Source of the DNA: Serratia bockelmannii
GTDB taxonomy: Bacteria; Pseudomonadota; Gammaproteobacteria; Enterobacterales; Enterobacteriaceae
NCBI RefSeq assembly: GCF_008011855.1
Contig: NZ_VOUX01000007.1
Coordinates: 78,947 to 142,946, forward strand
Direction of reading: 5' to 3'
DNA length: 64,000 nucleotides
Shown here: positions 47,346 through 56,746 of the stretch, piece after piece
Layout of the letters: each line of letters begins with the position of its first letter
How positions within the stretch are numbered: the stretch's first letter is position 1
Notes under the pieces: generated by a model
Database searches by the model: none
The model's input: only the letters and a program-made list of their open reading frames with translations
Told to the model about the DNA's origin: nothing
Program-made: the position numbers and the translations under genes

Positions 47346-47473
47346 TATCCGTCACACTTGAAGCTGCATCCAGGCGGCAAACGTGAGAAACCCTGGGAGC
47401 TTAGATAACTAAGTGACCAGGGATTCGAACGTGCAGCCAACAACGATGCGGCGGGGAAGACGAAGGGATATCA
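47343..47473. repeat. 131-bp inverted-repeat element between cnoX and cfa
   Basis: TGATATCC at 47343-47350 and GGATATCA at 47466-47473 are perfect 8-bp inverted ends. The centre can fold into a stem: CCCTGG..CCAGGG with CTTAG..CTAAG inside. The TGA at each end is the stop codon of the gene beside it (cnoX on plus, cfa on minus). It resembles the dispersed ATATCC..CTTGAAGCTGCA repeats of Serratia and Yersinia (from memory, not searched). Confidence 0.75.
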
Positions 47474-48622
47474 ACGATAGACCCGCACCCCGCCTTCCAC
47501 GCCCGCCGGGCTGAACAACACCTGCCACAGCTGAATGTTGCGCGAACGGAACGCGCCGGCGCAGGCGTTCAGGTAATAGGTGAACATGCGTTCGAAGCGC
47601 TCGGAATAACCGCCCATCAGATCCGGCCACGCCCGTTTGAAATTCTCCAGCCAGGCCATCAGCGTGCGATCGTAATCGGCGCCAAAGTTGTGCCAATCCT
47701 CCATCACGAAACGCCCTTCGCTGGCCTCGGCGATATGCCGCACCGAAGGCAGGCAGCCGTTGGGGAAGATGTATTTGTCTATCCAGGCGTCGACGTTGAG
47801 ATCGGTTTGATTGGAACCGATAGTGTGCAACAGGAACAGACCGTCGGGCTTCAGGTTGCGCGCCGCGACGCTGAAGTAGGTCTCGTAGTTTTTCGGCCCG
47901 ACGTGCTCGAACATGCCGACCGACACGATGCGATCAAACTGACGATCCAGATCGCGGTAATCCTGCAGCAAGATCTCGACGTCCAGCCCGGCGCAGCGTT
48001 CCTGCGCCAGCTTCTGCTGCTCGGCCGAAATGGTCACGCCGTGCACCGAGACGCCGTAGTTTTGCGCCGCAAACTGCGCCAATCCGCCCCAGCCGCAACC
48101 GATATCCAGCAGCGTCATGCCCGGTTTCAACTGCAGTTTTTCGCAGATCATCCTGAGCTTGGCCTGCTGCGCCTGCTCCAGCGTCTGCGCCTCTTTCCAG
48201 TAGCCGCAGGAGTATTGCATATAAGGATCGAGCATCGCCCGGAACAGGTCGTTGCCGATGTCGTAGTGCTCTTTGCCCACCTGCCAGGCACGCTTGCGCG
48301 ATTGGCGATTGAACAGCCGGGCATAGGCGATGCGCGCGATGTCGCTCAGGCTTTTCGGCAACCGTTCATCGACGCCGGCCTGCAGAATGCGGGTGAACAG
48401 CATGTCCAGCCGTTCGCACTCCCACCAGCCGTCCATATAGCTTTCGCCGAAGCCGAGCGAGCCTTCCTGCAAAATGCGTTTGAACAGCGCCGGGTTATGC
48501 ACCCGGATATCCCAGGCGCGCGGGCCGTTGATGGCGACGCCGGCTTCCGCCAACATCTCCTCCACAATGCGATACCAACGATCCTTCTTCTGGGCGAGTT
48601 CATCAACACTGAGCGAATCCAT
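47471..48622 (-). CDS. cfa: Cyclopropane-fatty-acyl-phospholipid synthase
   Basis: A 383-residue SAM-dependent enzyme that turns unsaturated acyl chains of membrane phospholipids into cyclopropanes, mainly in stationary phase and acid. KEHYDIGNDLFRAMLDP, SAM motif LLDIGCGWGGLAQFA, DYRDLDRQFDRIVSVGMFEHVG and HTIGSNQTD are all typical. ATG 48622 has an AAGGA site; upstream in-frame codons are rejected. The stop lies in the repeat element. Confidence 0.96.
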   Translation of the reverse strand: MDSLSVDELAQKKDRWYRIVEEMLAEAGVAINGPRAWDIRVHNPALFKRILQEGSLGFGESYMDGWWECERLDMLFTRILQAGVDERLPKSLSDIARIAYARLFNRQSRKRAWQVGKEHYDIGNDLFRAMLDPYMQYSCGYWKEAQTLEQAQQAKLRMICEKLQLKPGMTLLDIGCGWGGLAQFAAQNYGVSVHGVTISAEQQKLAQERCAGLDVEILLQDYRDLDRQFDRIVSVGMFEHVGPKNYETYFSVAARNLKPDGLFLLHTIGSNQTDLNVDAWIDKYIFPNGCLPSVRHIAEASEGRFVMEDWHNFGADYDRTLMAWLENFKRAWPDLMGGYSERFERMFTYYLNACAGAFRSRNIQLWQVLFSPAGVEGGVRVYR

Positions 48623-48942
48623 AACAATCCTTGGCCGAAATGTCATTTCAAAAAGCATAGTCGCAAATAAAAATGACAACTTTTTGACGGTAAATACAGG
48701 GGGTGTTTTTACTCTAGCCAAGGCGAGCAACAGCATGAAATGAATAAAAATTATTGAAATCATGCCATTTAGGCATACTTATTTTTCAGCTGTGCCACAC
48801 TTGTCGTGACAACACTCTGTTCCAGACGCGGGATCCACCGCTCGCGGGTTGCGTCAGCGCCCTGGATTAAGTCGCGGTATCAGTAGGCATTTTTCCGGCG
48901 CTGACGTAATATCTGTTTACATATGTCTGACAGGAGGTTTGC
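48623..48942. other. Divergent promoter region between cfa and qmcA
   Basis: 320 bases, AT-rich near cfa (48.66-48.79 kb) and GC-rich near qmcA. It contains the cfa leader, where enterobacteria often have small-RNA sites, and the qmcA leader with a strong ACAGGAGG ribosome site. No coding frame is convincing. Confidence 0.5.
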
Positions 48943-49848
48943 ATGCTTACTTTTATTCCCATCGTGATCGTCGTCGCGCTGATTGTGGTGTTCGCCGGCG
49001 TCAAAATTGTGCCGCAGGGGTTCCAATGGACGGTAGAACGCTTCGGCCGCTACACCAAAACGCTGATGCCGGGGCTGAACCTGGTGGTGCCGTTCATGGA
49101 CCGCATCGGCCGCAAAATCAACATGATGGAGCAGGTGCTAGATATCCCTTCCCAAGAGGTGATTTCCCGCGATAACGCCAACGTCGCCATCGATGCGGTC
49201 TGCTTCATCCAGGTGGTCGATCCGGCGCGCGCCGCCTACGAGGTCAGCAACCTCGAACAGGCGATCGTCAACCTGACCATGACCAACTTCCGCACCGTGC
49301 TCGGCTCAATGGAGCTCGACGAAATGCTGTCGCAGCGCGACAGCATCAACAGCCGCCTGCTGCACATCGTCGATGAAGCGACCAATCCTTGGGGGGTGAA
49401 AATCACCCGTATCGAGATCCGCGACGTGCGGCCGCCGGCGGAACTGATAGCCTCGATGAACGCCCAGATGAAGGCCGAGCGCACCAAGCGCGCCGACATC
49501 CTGGAGGCAGAGGGGGTGCGTCAGGCGGCCATTCTGCGCGCCGAGGGGGAGAAACAATCGCAGATCCTGAAGGCCGAGGGCGAACGCCAGTCGGCGTTCC
49601 TGCAGGCGGAAGCGCGTGAACGCGCCGCCGAGGCCGAGGCGCGCGCCACCCAGCTGGTATCCGACGCCATCGCCAGCGGCAACATTCAGGCGGTGAACTA
49701 CTTCGTGGCGCAGAAATACACCGACGCGCTGCAGAAGATCGGTTCCTCCAACAACAGCAAAGTGGTGATGATGCCGCTGGACGCCAGCAGCCTGCTCGGC
49801 TCGATCGGCGGCATTACCGAACTGCTGAAAGAAAGCAAAGGCAAATAA
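48943..49848 (+). CDS. qmcA: SPFH/prohibitin-type membrane protein QmcA
   Basis: A 301-residue stomatin-like protein with one N-terminal membrane segment ([20 protein letters not shown]), then a Band 7 domain ([16 protein letters not shown]..) and a long coiled-coil rich in Ala/Glu/Arg (about 190-250). It forms large membrane rings and is paired with the NfeD-like ybbJ, three bases downstream. Confidence 0.95.
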   Translation: MLTFIPIVIVVALIVVFAGVKIVPQGFQWTVERFGRYTKTLMPGLNLVVPFMDRIGRKINMMEQVLDIPSQEVISRDNANVAIDAVCFIQVVDPARAAYEVSNLEQAIVNLTMTNFRTVLGSMELDEMLSQRDSINSRLLHIVDEATNPWGVKITRIEIRDVRPPAELIASMNAQMKAERTKRADILEAEGVRQAAILRAEGEKQSQILKAEGERQSAFLQAEARERAAEAEARATQLVSDAIASGNIQAVNYFVAQKYTDALQKIGSSNNSKVVMMPLDASSLLGSIGGITELLKESKGK

Positions 49849-49850
49849 TC

Positions 49851-50312
49851 ATGCTCGAACTGATCGCGGCGAATCCGCTGTGGTTCTGGCTCTCTCTCGG
49901 GGGCGTGTTGCTGGCGGCGGAAATGCTCGGCGCCGGCGGCTACCTGCTGTGGAGCGGTGTGGCGGCGCTGTTGGTCGGCGCCCTGATCTGGCTACTGCCG
50001 CCGCTTTCCTGGGCATGGCAAGGCATGATCTTCGCCGTCCTGACCGTCGTCGTCGCTTACCTGTGGTGGTACTGGCTGCGTCGGCGCCCGGCAGCCGCAT
50101 CCGGCGGGTCGCCGGTGCTCAACCAGCGCAACCGCCAGCTGATCGGCACCCGCGCCACGCTGACGGAGCCGATGCACAACGGTATGGGGCGCATTAATAT
50201 CGGCGACAGCAGCTGGCGCGCGCAGGCGGCGGAAGATCTGCCCGCCGGCACCGAGGTGGAAGTGGTGGCGGTGGAAGGGGTCACGCTGGTGATCCGCGCC
50301 ATCAGCCGTTAA
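49851..50312 (+). CDS. ybbJ: NfeD-like inner-membrane protein YbbJ
   Basis: 153 residues: three hydrophobic segments ([21 protein letters not shown] and on) then a C-terminal OB-fold NfeD domain ([20 protein letters not shown]). A usual partner of SPFH proteins. Its stop overlaps the convergent cueR stop by four bases. Confidence 0.93.
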   Translation: MLELIAANPLWFWLSLGGVLLAAEMLGAGGYLLWSGVAALLVGALIWLLPPLSWAWQGMIFAVLTVVVAYLWWYWLRRRPAAASGGSPVLNQRNRQLIGTRATLTEPMHNGMGRINIGDSSWRAQAAEDLPAGTEVEVVAVEGVTLVIRAISR

Positions 50313-50710
50313 TTAGAACGACAACACCCCGCCAGGTTATTGATGATGGGGCACTCCGCCCCCTCATCGCCCGGGCATTGTTCCGCCAGCGTCAGCAGGC
50401 GCTGGCGCATGTTCCCCAGCTCGCTGATGTGCTTTTCGATCTCCGCCACCTTCTGCAGCGTGCGTGCCTTCACGTCGGCGCTGTGGCGGGCCGGATCGTT
50501 GAACAACGCCACCAGTTCGCGGCACTCGTCCAGGTTGAAGCCCACCTGCCGCGCCTGACGCAGCAGCGTCAGCTCTTCGACATGCTTGGCGGAATAGTGG
50601 CGGTAACCGTTGTCGCTGCGGATCGGGGCGGTAATCAGCGCTTTCTCTTCGTAAAAACGAATCGTCTTGCTGGTTAACCCGGTTTTTTTCGCGACGTCGC
50701 TAATATTCAT
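50309..50710 (-). CDS. cueR: Copper-responsive MerR-family activator CueR
   Basis: A 133-residue MerR-type regulator: helix-turn-helix at the start ([20 protein letters not shown]), dimerisation helix, and the Cu(I)-binding loop CPGDEGAEC (ligands Cys112 and Cys120 by E. coli number). It activates copA through the box between the two genes. In E. coli it also lies next to ybbJ. Confidence 0.96.
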   Translation of the reverse strand: MNISDVAKKTGLTSKTIRFYEEKALITAPIRSDNGYRHYSAKHVEELTLLRQARQVGFNLDECRELVALFNDPARHSADVKARTLQKVAEIEKHISELGNMRQRLLTLAEQCPGDEGAECPIINNLAGCCRSN

Positions 50711-50719
50711 TTTCCCTCC

Positions 50720-50750
50720 TTGACCTTACCCTTGCTGGAAGGTTTAAGCT
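50720..50750 (+). promoter_or_regulatory. copA promoter with CueR box
   Basis: TTGACC (50720-50725) and TAAGCT (50745-50750) are 19 bases apart, the over-long spacing that MerR-type activators correct. An imperfect palindrome at 50723-50743 (left arm ACCTTAC, right arm GGAAGGT) fills the spacer and matches the CueR box apart from one base. Confidence 0.88.
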
Positions 50751-50817
50751 CCATTCTTAGTGAAAACAGGTCAGGCGGTCAACCTTTAAACACCGCCTCT
50801 ACGCAAGGAGTTCAATC

Positions 50818-53529
50818 ATGTCACACACCACTATGCTGGCATTGCAGGGGTTGTCCTGCATGAACTGCGCGCAGCGGGTGAAAAAAGCCCTGGAAAGCCG
50901 CAGCGATGTCGAACAGGCGGAGGTTAACGTTCATTACGCCAAAGTGACCGGCGACGCACCGGACAACGCGCTGATCGACAGCGTGATCGCCGCCGGCTAT
51001 CAGGCCGAAGTCGCGCCGCACGCCGACACCGAGCTGCAGCTGAGCGGCCTGAGCTGCATGCACTGCGTCGGCACCACCCGCAAGGCACTGGAAGCCGTGC
51101 CGGGCGTGTTCGCCACCGACGTCGAGATCGACAGCGCGAAAGTGTACGGCGATGCCGATCCGCAGGCGCTGATCGCCGCGGTGGAAGATGCCGGTTATCA
51201 CGCCAGCGTGGCGGGTGCCGTCGTCCCAAAAACTGAGCCGTTGACTGACGCAACACCTTCGTTGCCGGACGTTCAGCCAGCGGCGCAGCCTCCCCTTCCG
51301 GCAACCGACAACGCGGACGACAGCGTACAGCTGCTGCTCAGCGGCATGACCTGCGCCAGCTGTGTCAATAAAGTGCAGCATGCGCTGCAAAGCGTCCCCG
51401 GCGTTGAACACGCGCGCGTCAACCTGGCGGAGCGCAGTGCGCTGGTCACCGGCGCCGCCGATGCGCAGGCACTGGTAGCGGCGGTGGAAAAAGCCGGCTA
51501 CGGTGCCGAGATGATTCAGGACGAGACAGAACGTCGCGAACGCCAACAGCAGACCGCACGCGCCAACATGAAGCGCTTTAGCTGGCAGGCGGCGCTGGGG
51601 CTGGCGTTGGGTATCCCGCTGATGGCCTGGGGGCTGTTCGGCGGCAGCATGACGCTGACGCCGGAAACCCAGCGCCCCTGGCTGCTGGTCGGCGTCATCA
51701 CCCTGGCGGTGATGGTGTTTGCCGGCGGGCACTTCTACCGCAACGCCTGGCGCGCGCTGATGAACGGCAGCGCCACCATGGATACCCTGGTGGCACTCGG
51801 CACCGGCGCCGCCTGGCTTTACTCGATCGCCGTCAACATTTGGCCCGATTTCTTCCCGATGGAAGCGCGCCACCTCTATTACGAGGCCAGCGCGATGATC
51901 ATCGGTTTGATCAACCTCGGCCATGCGCTGGAGCAGCGCGCTCGTCAGCGTTCTTCACAGGCGCTGGAGCGGTTACTGGATCTGACACCGCCCACCGCGC
52001 GGCTGGTGACCGACGACGGCGAACGCGATATCCCGCTGGCGGAGGTGCAGCTCGGCATGACGCTGCGGCTGACCACCGGCGATCGCGTGCCGGTCGACGG
52101 TGAAATCGTGCAGGGCGAAGTCTGGCTCGATGAAGCGATGCTGACCGGCGAAGCGGTGCCACAGCAGAAAGGCCCCGGCGATACGGTGCATGCCGGGACG
52201 GTGGTCGACGACGGCAGCGTGCTGTTCCGCGCCGCCGCCATCGGTAGCCAAACCACGCTGGCGCGCATCATCAAACTGGTGCGTCAGGCGCAGAGCAGTA
52301 AACCGGCGATTGGCCAGTTGGCTGACCGCGTCTCGGCGGTGTTCGTGCCGGCGGTGGTGGCGATCGCCCTGTTCAGCGCAGCGATGTGGTACTTCTTCGG
52401 CCCGCAGCCGCAGCTGGTCTATACGCTGGTGATCGCCACCACGGTGCTGATCATCGCCTGCCCATGCGCATTGGGCCTGGCAACGCCGATGTCGATCATC
52501 TCCGGCGTGGGCCGCGCGGCGGAATTCGGCGTGCTGGTGCGCGACGCCGACGCCCTGCAACAGGCCAGCCAGTTGGACACCCTGGTGTTCGACAAAACCG
52601 GCACCCTGACCGAAGGGAAACCGCAGGTGGTGGAGATCCTGACCTTCAATCAGGTCAGCGAGCAGCAGGCGATCGGCTGGGCCGCCGCGCTGGAACAAGG
52701 CTCCAACCACCCGCTGGCGCGCGCCATCATGGAACGCGCCGCCGGGCAAACGCTGCCGCAGGTGGCGCAGTTCCGCACCCTGCGCGGCGCCGGGGTCAGC
52801 GGGGAGATCGACGGCGCGCAGTTGCTGCTGGGTAACGCCGCGCTGCTGGAACAGCATCAGGTCGCGACCGCCGAACTGGATGCGCCGATGCGCGCCCAGG
52901 CCGAACGCGGCGTGACGCCGGTGCTGCTGGCCGTTGACGGTAAACCGGCCGCGCTGTTCGCCATTCGCGATCCGCTACGCGAGGACAGCGTCGCGGCGCT
53001 GCAGCGCCTGCACCAGCAGGGATATCAGCTGGTGATGCTGACCGGCGACAACCCGGTGACCGCCAACGCCATCGCCAAAGAGGCCGGTATCGATCGGGTG
53101 ATTGCCGGCGTGCTGCCGGACGGCAAAGCGGCGGCGATCAAACAGCTGCAGGCGCAGGGCCAACGCGTGGCGATGGTCGGCGACGGCATCAACGACGCCC
53201 CGGCGCTGGCGCAGGCCGACGTGGGCATCGCGATGGGCGGCGGCAGCGACATCGCCATCGAGACCGCTGCCATCACCTTGATGCGCCACAGCCTGAATGG
53301 CGTAGCGGATGCAGTGGAGCTGTCGAAGGCCACGCTGCGCAACATGAAGCAGAACCTGTTCGGCGCCTTTATCTATAATACGCTGGGCATTCCAATCGCC
53401 GCCGGCGTGCTCTACCCGCTGACCGGCACACTGCTCAGCCCGGTGGTGGCGGGTGCCGCAATGGCGCTGTCGTCGATTACCGTAGTCAGCAACGCCAACC
53501 GGCTGCTGCGTTTTAAACCCAGGAAGTAA
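50818..53529 (+). CDS. copA: Cu(I)-exporting P1B-type ATPase CopA with three metal-binding domains
   Basis: 903 residues against 834 in E. coli. Three N-terminal HMA domains carry the metal sites CMNC (residues 14-17), CMHC (80-83) and CASC (about 178-181); E. coli has two. After them come eight membrane segments with the transport CPC (548-550), phosphorylation DKTGT (Asp592) and MVGDGIND. It pumps Cu(I) from cytosol to periplasm. A slippery heptamer after the second domain predicts a short frameshift product. Confidence 0.96.
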   Translation: MSHTTMLALQGLSCMNCAQRVKKALESRSDVEQAEVNVHYAKVTGDAPDNALIDSVIAAGYQAEVAPHADTELQLSGLSCMHCVGTTRKALEAVPGVFATDVEIDSAKVYGDADPQALIAAVEDAGYHASVAGAVVPKTEPLTDATPSLPDVQPAAQPPLPATDNADDSVQLLLSGMTCASCVNKVQHALQSVPGVEHARVNLAERSALVTGAADAQALVAAVEKAGYGAEMIQDETERRERQQQTARANMKRFSWQAALGLALGIPLMAWGLFGGSMTLTPETQRPWLLVGVITLAVMVFAGGHFYRNAWRALMNGSATMDTLVALGTGAAWLYSIAVNIWPDFFPMEARHLYYEASAMIIGLINLGHALEQRARQRSSQALERLLDLTPPTARLVTDDGERDIPLAEVQLGMTLRLTTGDRVPVDGEIVQGEVWLDEAMLTGEAVPQQKGPGDTVHAGTVVDDGSVLFRAAAIGSQTTLARIIKLVRQAQSSKPAIGQLADRVSAVFVPAVVAIALFSAAMWYFFGPQPQLVYTLVIATTVLIIACPCALGLATPMSIISGVGRAAEFGVLVRDADALQQASQLDTLVFDKTGTLTEGKPQVVEILTFNQVSEQQAIGWAAALEQGSNHPLARAIMERAAGQTLPQVAQFRTLRGAGVSGEIDGAQLLLGNAALLEQHQVATAELDAPMRAQAERGVTPVLLAVDGKPAALFAIRDPLREDSVAALQRLHQQGYQLVMLTGDNPVTANAIAKEAGIDRVIAGVLPDGKAAAIKQLQAQGQRVAMVGDGINDAPALAQADVGIAMGGGSDIAIETAAITLMRHSLNGVADAVELSKATLRNMKQNLFGAFIYNTLGIPIAAGVLYPLTGTLLSPVVAGAAMALSSITVVSNANRLLRFKPRK
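51225..51305 (+). promoter_or_regulatory. Predicted -1 programmed frameshift signal in copA
   Basis: The slippery heptamer C-CCA-AAA (51225-51231) lies in the right phase (zero-frame codons CCA AAA for Pro137-Lys138). A -1 slip reads AAC then TGA (51234-51236), ending the protein at 139 residues: two HMA domains. Downstream GTTGCCGG (51261-51268) and CCGGCAAC (51298-51305) form a perfect 8-bp stem. E. coli copA is known to make the CopA(Z) copper chaperone by such frameshifting. Confidence 0.7.
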
Positions 53530-53533
53530 GCTC

Positions 53534-53563
53534 CGGGGCGCCGTCAAGGCGCCCCGCTGTTTT
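53534..53563 (+). terminator. Terminator after copA
   Basis: CGGGGCGCC and GGCGCCCCG form a 9-bp stem with a 5-base loop, followed by CTGTTTT. Confidence 0.75.
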
Positions 53564-53662
53564 CCGGGCTTCCCTGCGCGGCTGATAGCGTTTAGCATGA
53601 ATGACGATTTTCCCTCGCCTTGCACGCGAAAACGCGCACCCGTTATTCAGGAGCCACGCCGT

Positions 53663-54469
53663 ATGGGTCAACTGTTACGCCGCCTCGCCGCCTTTCTCGG
53701 CCTGATCTCGCCCAAAAGTTACGCTTATCCGGCGCTGGACATCACCCTGCCGGGCGAACGTCGGCTGCATCTGGTAGGCAGCATCCATATGGGCACCGTC
53801 GATATGTCGCCGCTGCCGCCCCGGCTGGCCGCCCGGCTGCAACAGGCCGACGCGCTGATCGTCGAAGCCGATATCACCGGCGCCGCCTCCCCTTTCGACC
53901 ACGCCGAACAGCAGCCGGAGCTGGAACAGCGCCTGTCCGCCGAAGAGTATCAACAGCTGCTGGCGCTGTGCCACGAACTGGGCGCCGATCCGCACGCCTT
54001 CGCCACCCTGCCCGGCTGGCAGGTGGCGCTGATGATGCAGGCGCGGCAGGCTCAGCGTCTGGGGCTGCGCGCAGAGTACGGCGTAGATTATCAGCTGCTG
54101 CAGGCCGCCCGGGCGCAGGACAAACCGGTGATCGAACTTGAAGGGGCGCAGCAGCAGTTGGCAATGCTGGAACAGCTGCCGGAAGGCGGCATCGCACTGC
54201 TGCGCGATACGCTGGAACACTGGCATACCAACGCGCGGCTGCTGCAAACCATGGTGAGCTGGTGGCTGGACGCCAAACCGCGCGGCACGCTGGACACGCT
54301 GCCGGCCACCTTCAGCGCTGGGCTTTACGACGTGCTGATGCATCAGCGCAATCGCGACTGGCGGCGTCAGCTGGAGGCGCTGCCGGCCGGGGACTATGTG
54401 GTGGCGGTTGGCGCATTGCACCTGTATGGCGAGGATAACCTGCCGGCGATGCTGCAGCCACAGGGGTAA
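53663..54469 (+). CDS. ybaP: TraB/GumN-family protein YbaP
   Basis: 268 residues with the two GX2H-like motifs of the family, LVGSIHMG near the start and VAVGALHLYG near the end, which are thought to form a metal site in Tiki-type proteases. Function in bacteria is unproven. An upstream in-frame ATG (53597) exists, but ATG 53663 has an AGGAG site and matches E. coli. The stop codon's As overlap the U-tract of the convergent ChiX RNA. Confidence 0.9.
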   Translation: MGQLLRRLAAFLGLISPKSYAYPALDITLPGERRLHLVGSIHMGTVDMSPLPPRLAARLQQADALIVEADITGAASPFDHAEQQPELEQRLSAEEYQQLLALCHELGADPHAFATLPGWQVALMMQARQAQRLGLRAEYGVDYQLLQAARAQDKPVIELEGAQQQLAMLEQLPEGGIALLRDTLEHWHTNARLLQTMVSWWLDAKPRGTLDTLPATFSAGLYDVLMHQRNRDWRRQLEALPAGDYVVAVGALHLYGEDNLPAMLQPQG

Positions 54470-54551
54470 AAAAGTGGCCAATATCACTATTGGCCAGTCA
54501 AAGAGGAATTTCTTGTATTCTAGTTATACGCATAGCAACCGTGTTAACGGT
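54468..54551 (-). ncRNA. chiX: ChiX (MicM/SroB) small regulatory RNA
   Basis: An 84-base RNA on the minus strand between ybaP and ybaK, the E. coli locus. The 5' hairpin ACCGTTAACACGGT is followed by the conserved seed AAATTCCTCTTTGAC, then the terminator TGGCCAATA..TATTGGCCA with a U-run that ends over the ybaP stop. ChiX is an Hfq RNA that silences chitoporin mRNAs and is turned over by a decoy mRNA when chitosugars are present; in Serratia it also affects chitinase expression. The exact 5' end is inferred from length. Confidence 0.92.
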
Positions 54552-54697
54552 TACAGTAAACAGGGTAGCAACCCGGTGAATATCTTGGCAACCCGCTTTA
54601 TGTAACAGCCGCTCAGGTTGCCGTGCAGGTTGGATTTTTGTATTTTTAAGACTGGTTATCACCCCTTCCCCGCTGGGGACATTTTGGACAACACATC

Positions 54698-55177
54698 ATG
54701 ACGCCCGCAGTCGTTCTGCTTGAAAAACAAAAGGTCACCTTTACCCTTCATCCTTATCACCACGACAGCGACGAAACTAATTTCGGCGACGAGGCAGTGA
54801 GAAAGCTGGGGCTGGATGCCGATCGGGTTTACAAAACCTTGCTGGTGGCGCTGAACGGCGACGCCAAACACCTGGCGGTGGCGGTCACGCCGGTCGCCAC
54901 CCAGCTGGATCTGAAAAAAGTTGCCCGCGCCCTCGGCGCCAAAAAGGCCGAGATGGCCGATCCGCAGCTGGCGCAGCGCGTCACCGGGTATCTGGTGGGC
55001 GGCATCAGCCCGTTGGGGCAGAAAAAACGGCTGCCGACGGTGATCGACAGCCCGGCGCAAGCGTTCGCCACCATCTACGTTTCCGGCGGCAAACGCGGGC
55101 TGGACATCGAGCTGGCCGCCGCCGATCTGTGCCGCCTGCTGGCCGGCAGCTTCGCCGACATCGCCAAACGCGACTGA
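54698..55177 (+). CDS. ybaK: Cys-tRNA(Pro)/Cys-tRNA(Cys) deacylase YbaK
   Basis: A 159-residue editing enzyme: the family segments [22 protein letters not shown], and [19 protein letters not shown] around the catalytic lysine. It clears cysteine wrongly attached to tRNA-Pro. The position next to ybaP is conserved. Confidence 0.95.
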   Translation: MTPAVVLLEKQKVTFTLHPYHHDSDETNFGDEAVRKLGLDADRVYKTLLVALNGDAKHLAVAVTPVATQLDLKKVARALGAKKAEMADPQLAQRVTGYLVGGISPLGQKKRLPTVIDSPAQAFATIYVSGGKRGLDIELAAADLCRLLAGSFADIAKRD

Positions 55178-55187
55178 CGACGCGTAC

Positions 55188-56654
55188 TCAGCGGCACACC
55201 ACCGTGGCGTCACAGGCTGCCAGCGTCTCCACCAGGCGGTCCTCCAGCGCCTTCACCTCCGCGCCGGGCACCAGATAGTTGTTGCTGATAATGGCGAACG
55301 CCAGCGGCCGTCCGGTCGCCGAATCGACATAGCCGCTGAGCGATGAGACCCCGGTCATGGAGCCGCTCTTGGCGTGGGCGCGCCCCGCCGCCGCGCTTTT
55401 TACCATACGGTGCTGCAGCGTGCCGCCCACCAGCAACCCCGGCTGGCCCGCGACGGGCAAAGCGCGATACCAGTCGGCGAACCACGGCTGTTTTCTGGCC
55501 GCCAACAGCAGCGTCGTCAGCTGTTGCGGCGTGATCTGGTTCATGCGCGACAGCCCTGAACCGTCCACCTGACGGTACGCGCCGGCCGCGATGCCCTGGC
55601 TTTGCACAAACTGGCCGATCGACTGCAGGCCGGCGGCCCAATCCCCCTTACCCTGCGTTTTGCGGCCCATCGCTTTGGTCAGTACCTCACCGTAACCGTT
55701 ATTGGACACTTTCAGGAAGGTGACGATCAGGCGGGAGAGCGGCGGCGAGGTTTTTTGCGCCAGCAGCTGTGCGCCGGCCGGCGTCACGCCCTCTTCAGCA
55801 TTACCGCGCAGGGTAATGCCGTGCGCGCGCAGGGCATTTTGCAGTAAGGCGCCAACCACGCGGGTGGGTTGATCGACAGTGATCAATCGCGAACGGGCCT
55901 CCGCCTGCGCGGCGATGGTGCCGCTGACCACAACCCGATTACTGCCCGGCTGGCGCTCGAACGTCAGTGCGGTGTCGCCGCCGGTGCTGGTACGGTTGAC
56001 CAGCGTCACCGCGTCATTGGCGGGATAGAAGCTCACCCGCCCCGGCGCACCGGCGCGGGCGCCCGGTTGCACATCCACCCGCACCACGTTGATATCGCCG
56101 CCGGGGGTAAAGGCGTAGTTTAGCGCCGAGATCGGTGCAGCGAAGGCAAAGGGTTCATCGTCCCAGCTCCAGCCGGCGCCGAATGGCGTTTGATCGAACG
56201 CGCTGGCGTCCAGGATCAGCCGCCCATGAATCTGGCGAACGCCGCGCTGCGCCAGCGTGGCGGCGAAGGTGTCGAGATCGTCAGGATGCAACGTCGGATC
56301 GCCGCTGCCCTGCAGATAGAGATCCCCCTGCAAGGTGTTGCCGCGCTGTTCACCGGTGGTCAGCAGCCGGGTTTCAAACCGGTAATCCGCCCCCAGCACG
56401 CCGAACGCCGCCAGAGAAGTGAACATCTTCATGTTGGAAGCCGGCGCCAAACGCTGCTCCGCGTGCGCCTGATAAAGCACGGTGCCGCTCTCGGCATCGC
56501 GCACCATCACGCCGCTCGACGCCCCAACCAGCGCCTTGTCCTGGCCGAGGGCCGCCAGCGCCTGGCTAAGCGTTTGCTCATGACCTTGGCCGGATGACGA
56601 ACACCCCGCCAGCGCCAGGATGGCGGGCAGCAGCCAGCCTGCGGTTTTCAACAT
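55188..56654 (-). CDS. PBP4-type D-Ala-D-Ala carboxypeptidase/endopeptidase, predicted lipoprotein
   Basis: A 488-residue S13-family penicillin-binding protein: SNMK (SxxK), SNN and KSGS (the KTG equivalent). The signal ends in the lipobox ALAGC, so it is predicted to be lipid-anchored, unlike the soluble E. coli DacB. It is a dacB paralogue placed between ybaK and ushA, which are adjacent in E. coli, together with an MFS and an AraC gene. Role: cutting peptide cross-links or trimming D-Ala. Confidence 0.88.
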   Translation of the reverse strand: MLKTAGWLLPAILALAGCSSSGQGHEQTLSQALAALGQDKALVGASSGVMVRDAESGTVLYQAHAEQRLAPASNMKMFTSLAAFGVLGADYRFETRLLTTGEQRGNTLQGDLYLQGSGDPTLHPDDLDTFAATLAQRGVRQIHGRLILDASAFDQTPFGAGWSWDDEPFAFAAPISALNYAFTPGGDINVVRVDVQPGARAGAPGRVSFYPANDAVTLVNRTSTGGDTALTFERQPGSNRVVVSGTIAAQAEARSRLITVDQPTRVVGALLQNALRAHGITLRGNAEEGVTPAGAQLLAQKTSPPLSRLIVTFLKVSNNGYGEVLTKAMGRKTQGKGDWAAGLQSIGQFVQSQGIAAGAYRQVDGSGLSRMNQITPQQLTTLLLAARKQPWFADWYRALPVAGQPGLLVGGTLQHRMVKSAAAGRAHAKSGSMTGVSSLSGYVDSATGRPLAFAIISNNYLVPGAEVKALEDRLVETLAACDATVVCR

Positions 56655-56746
56655 GTCATCTTCCTGTTTGCGTTATCAAAACCAAATTGTCGCTCAGGCT
56701 ATCATTGGAAGGCAGCGGTGGCGAGAATGTCCGCCCCGTTTATCAT

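Noticed and set aside
47343..47473. ERIC or REP element
   Set aside because: The ends and core do not match the ERIC or REP consensus as I know them; it is kept as a separate inverted-repeat element.
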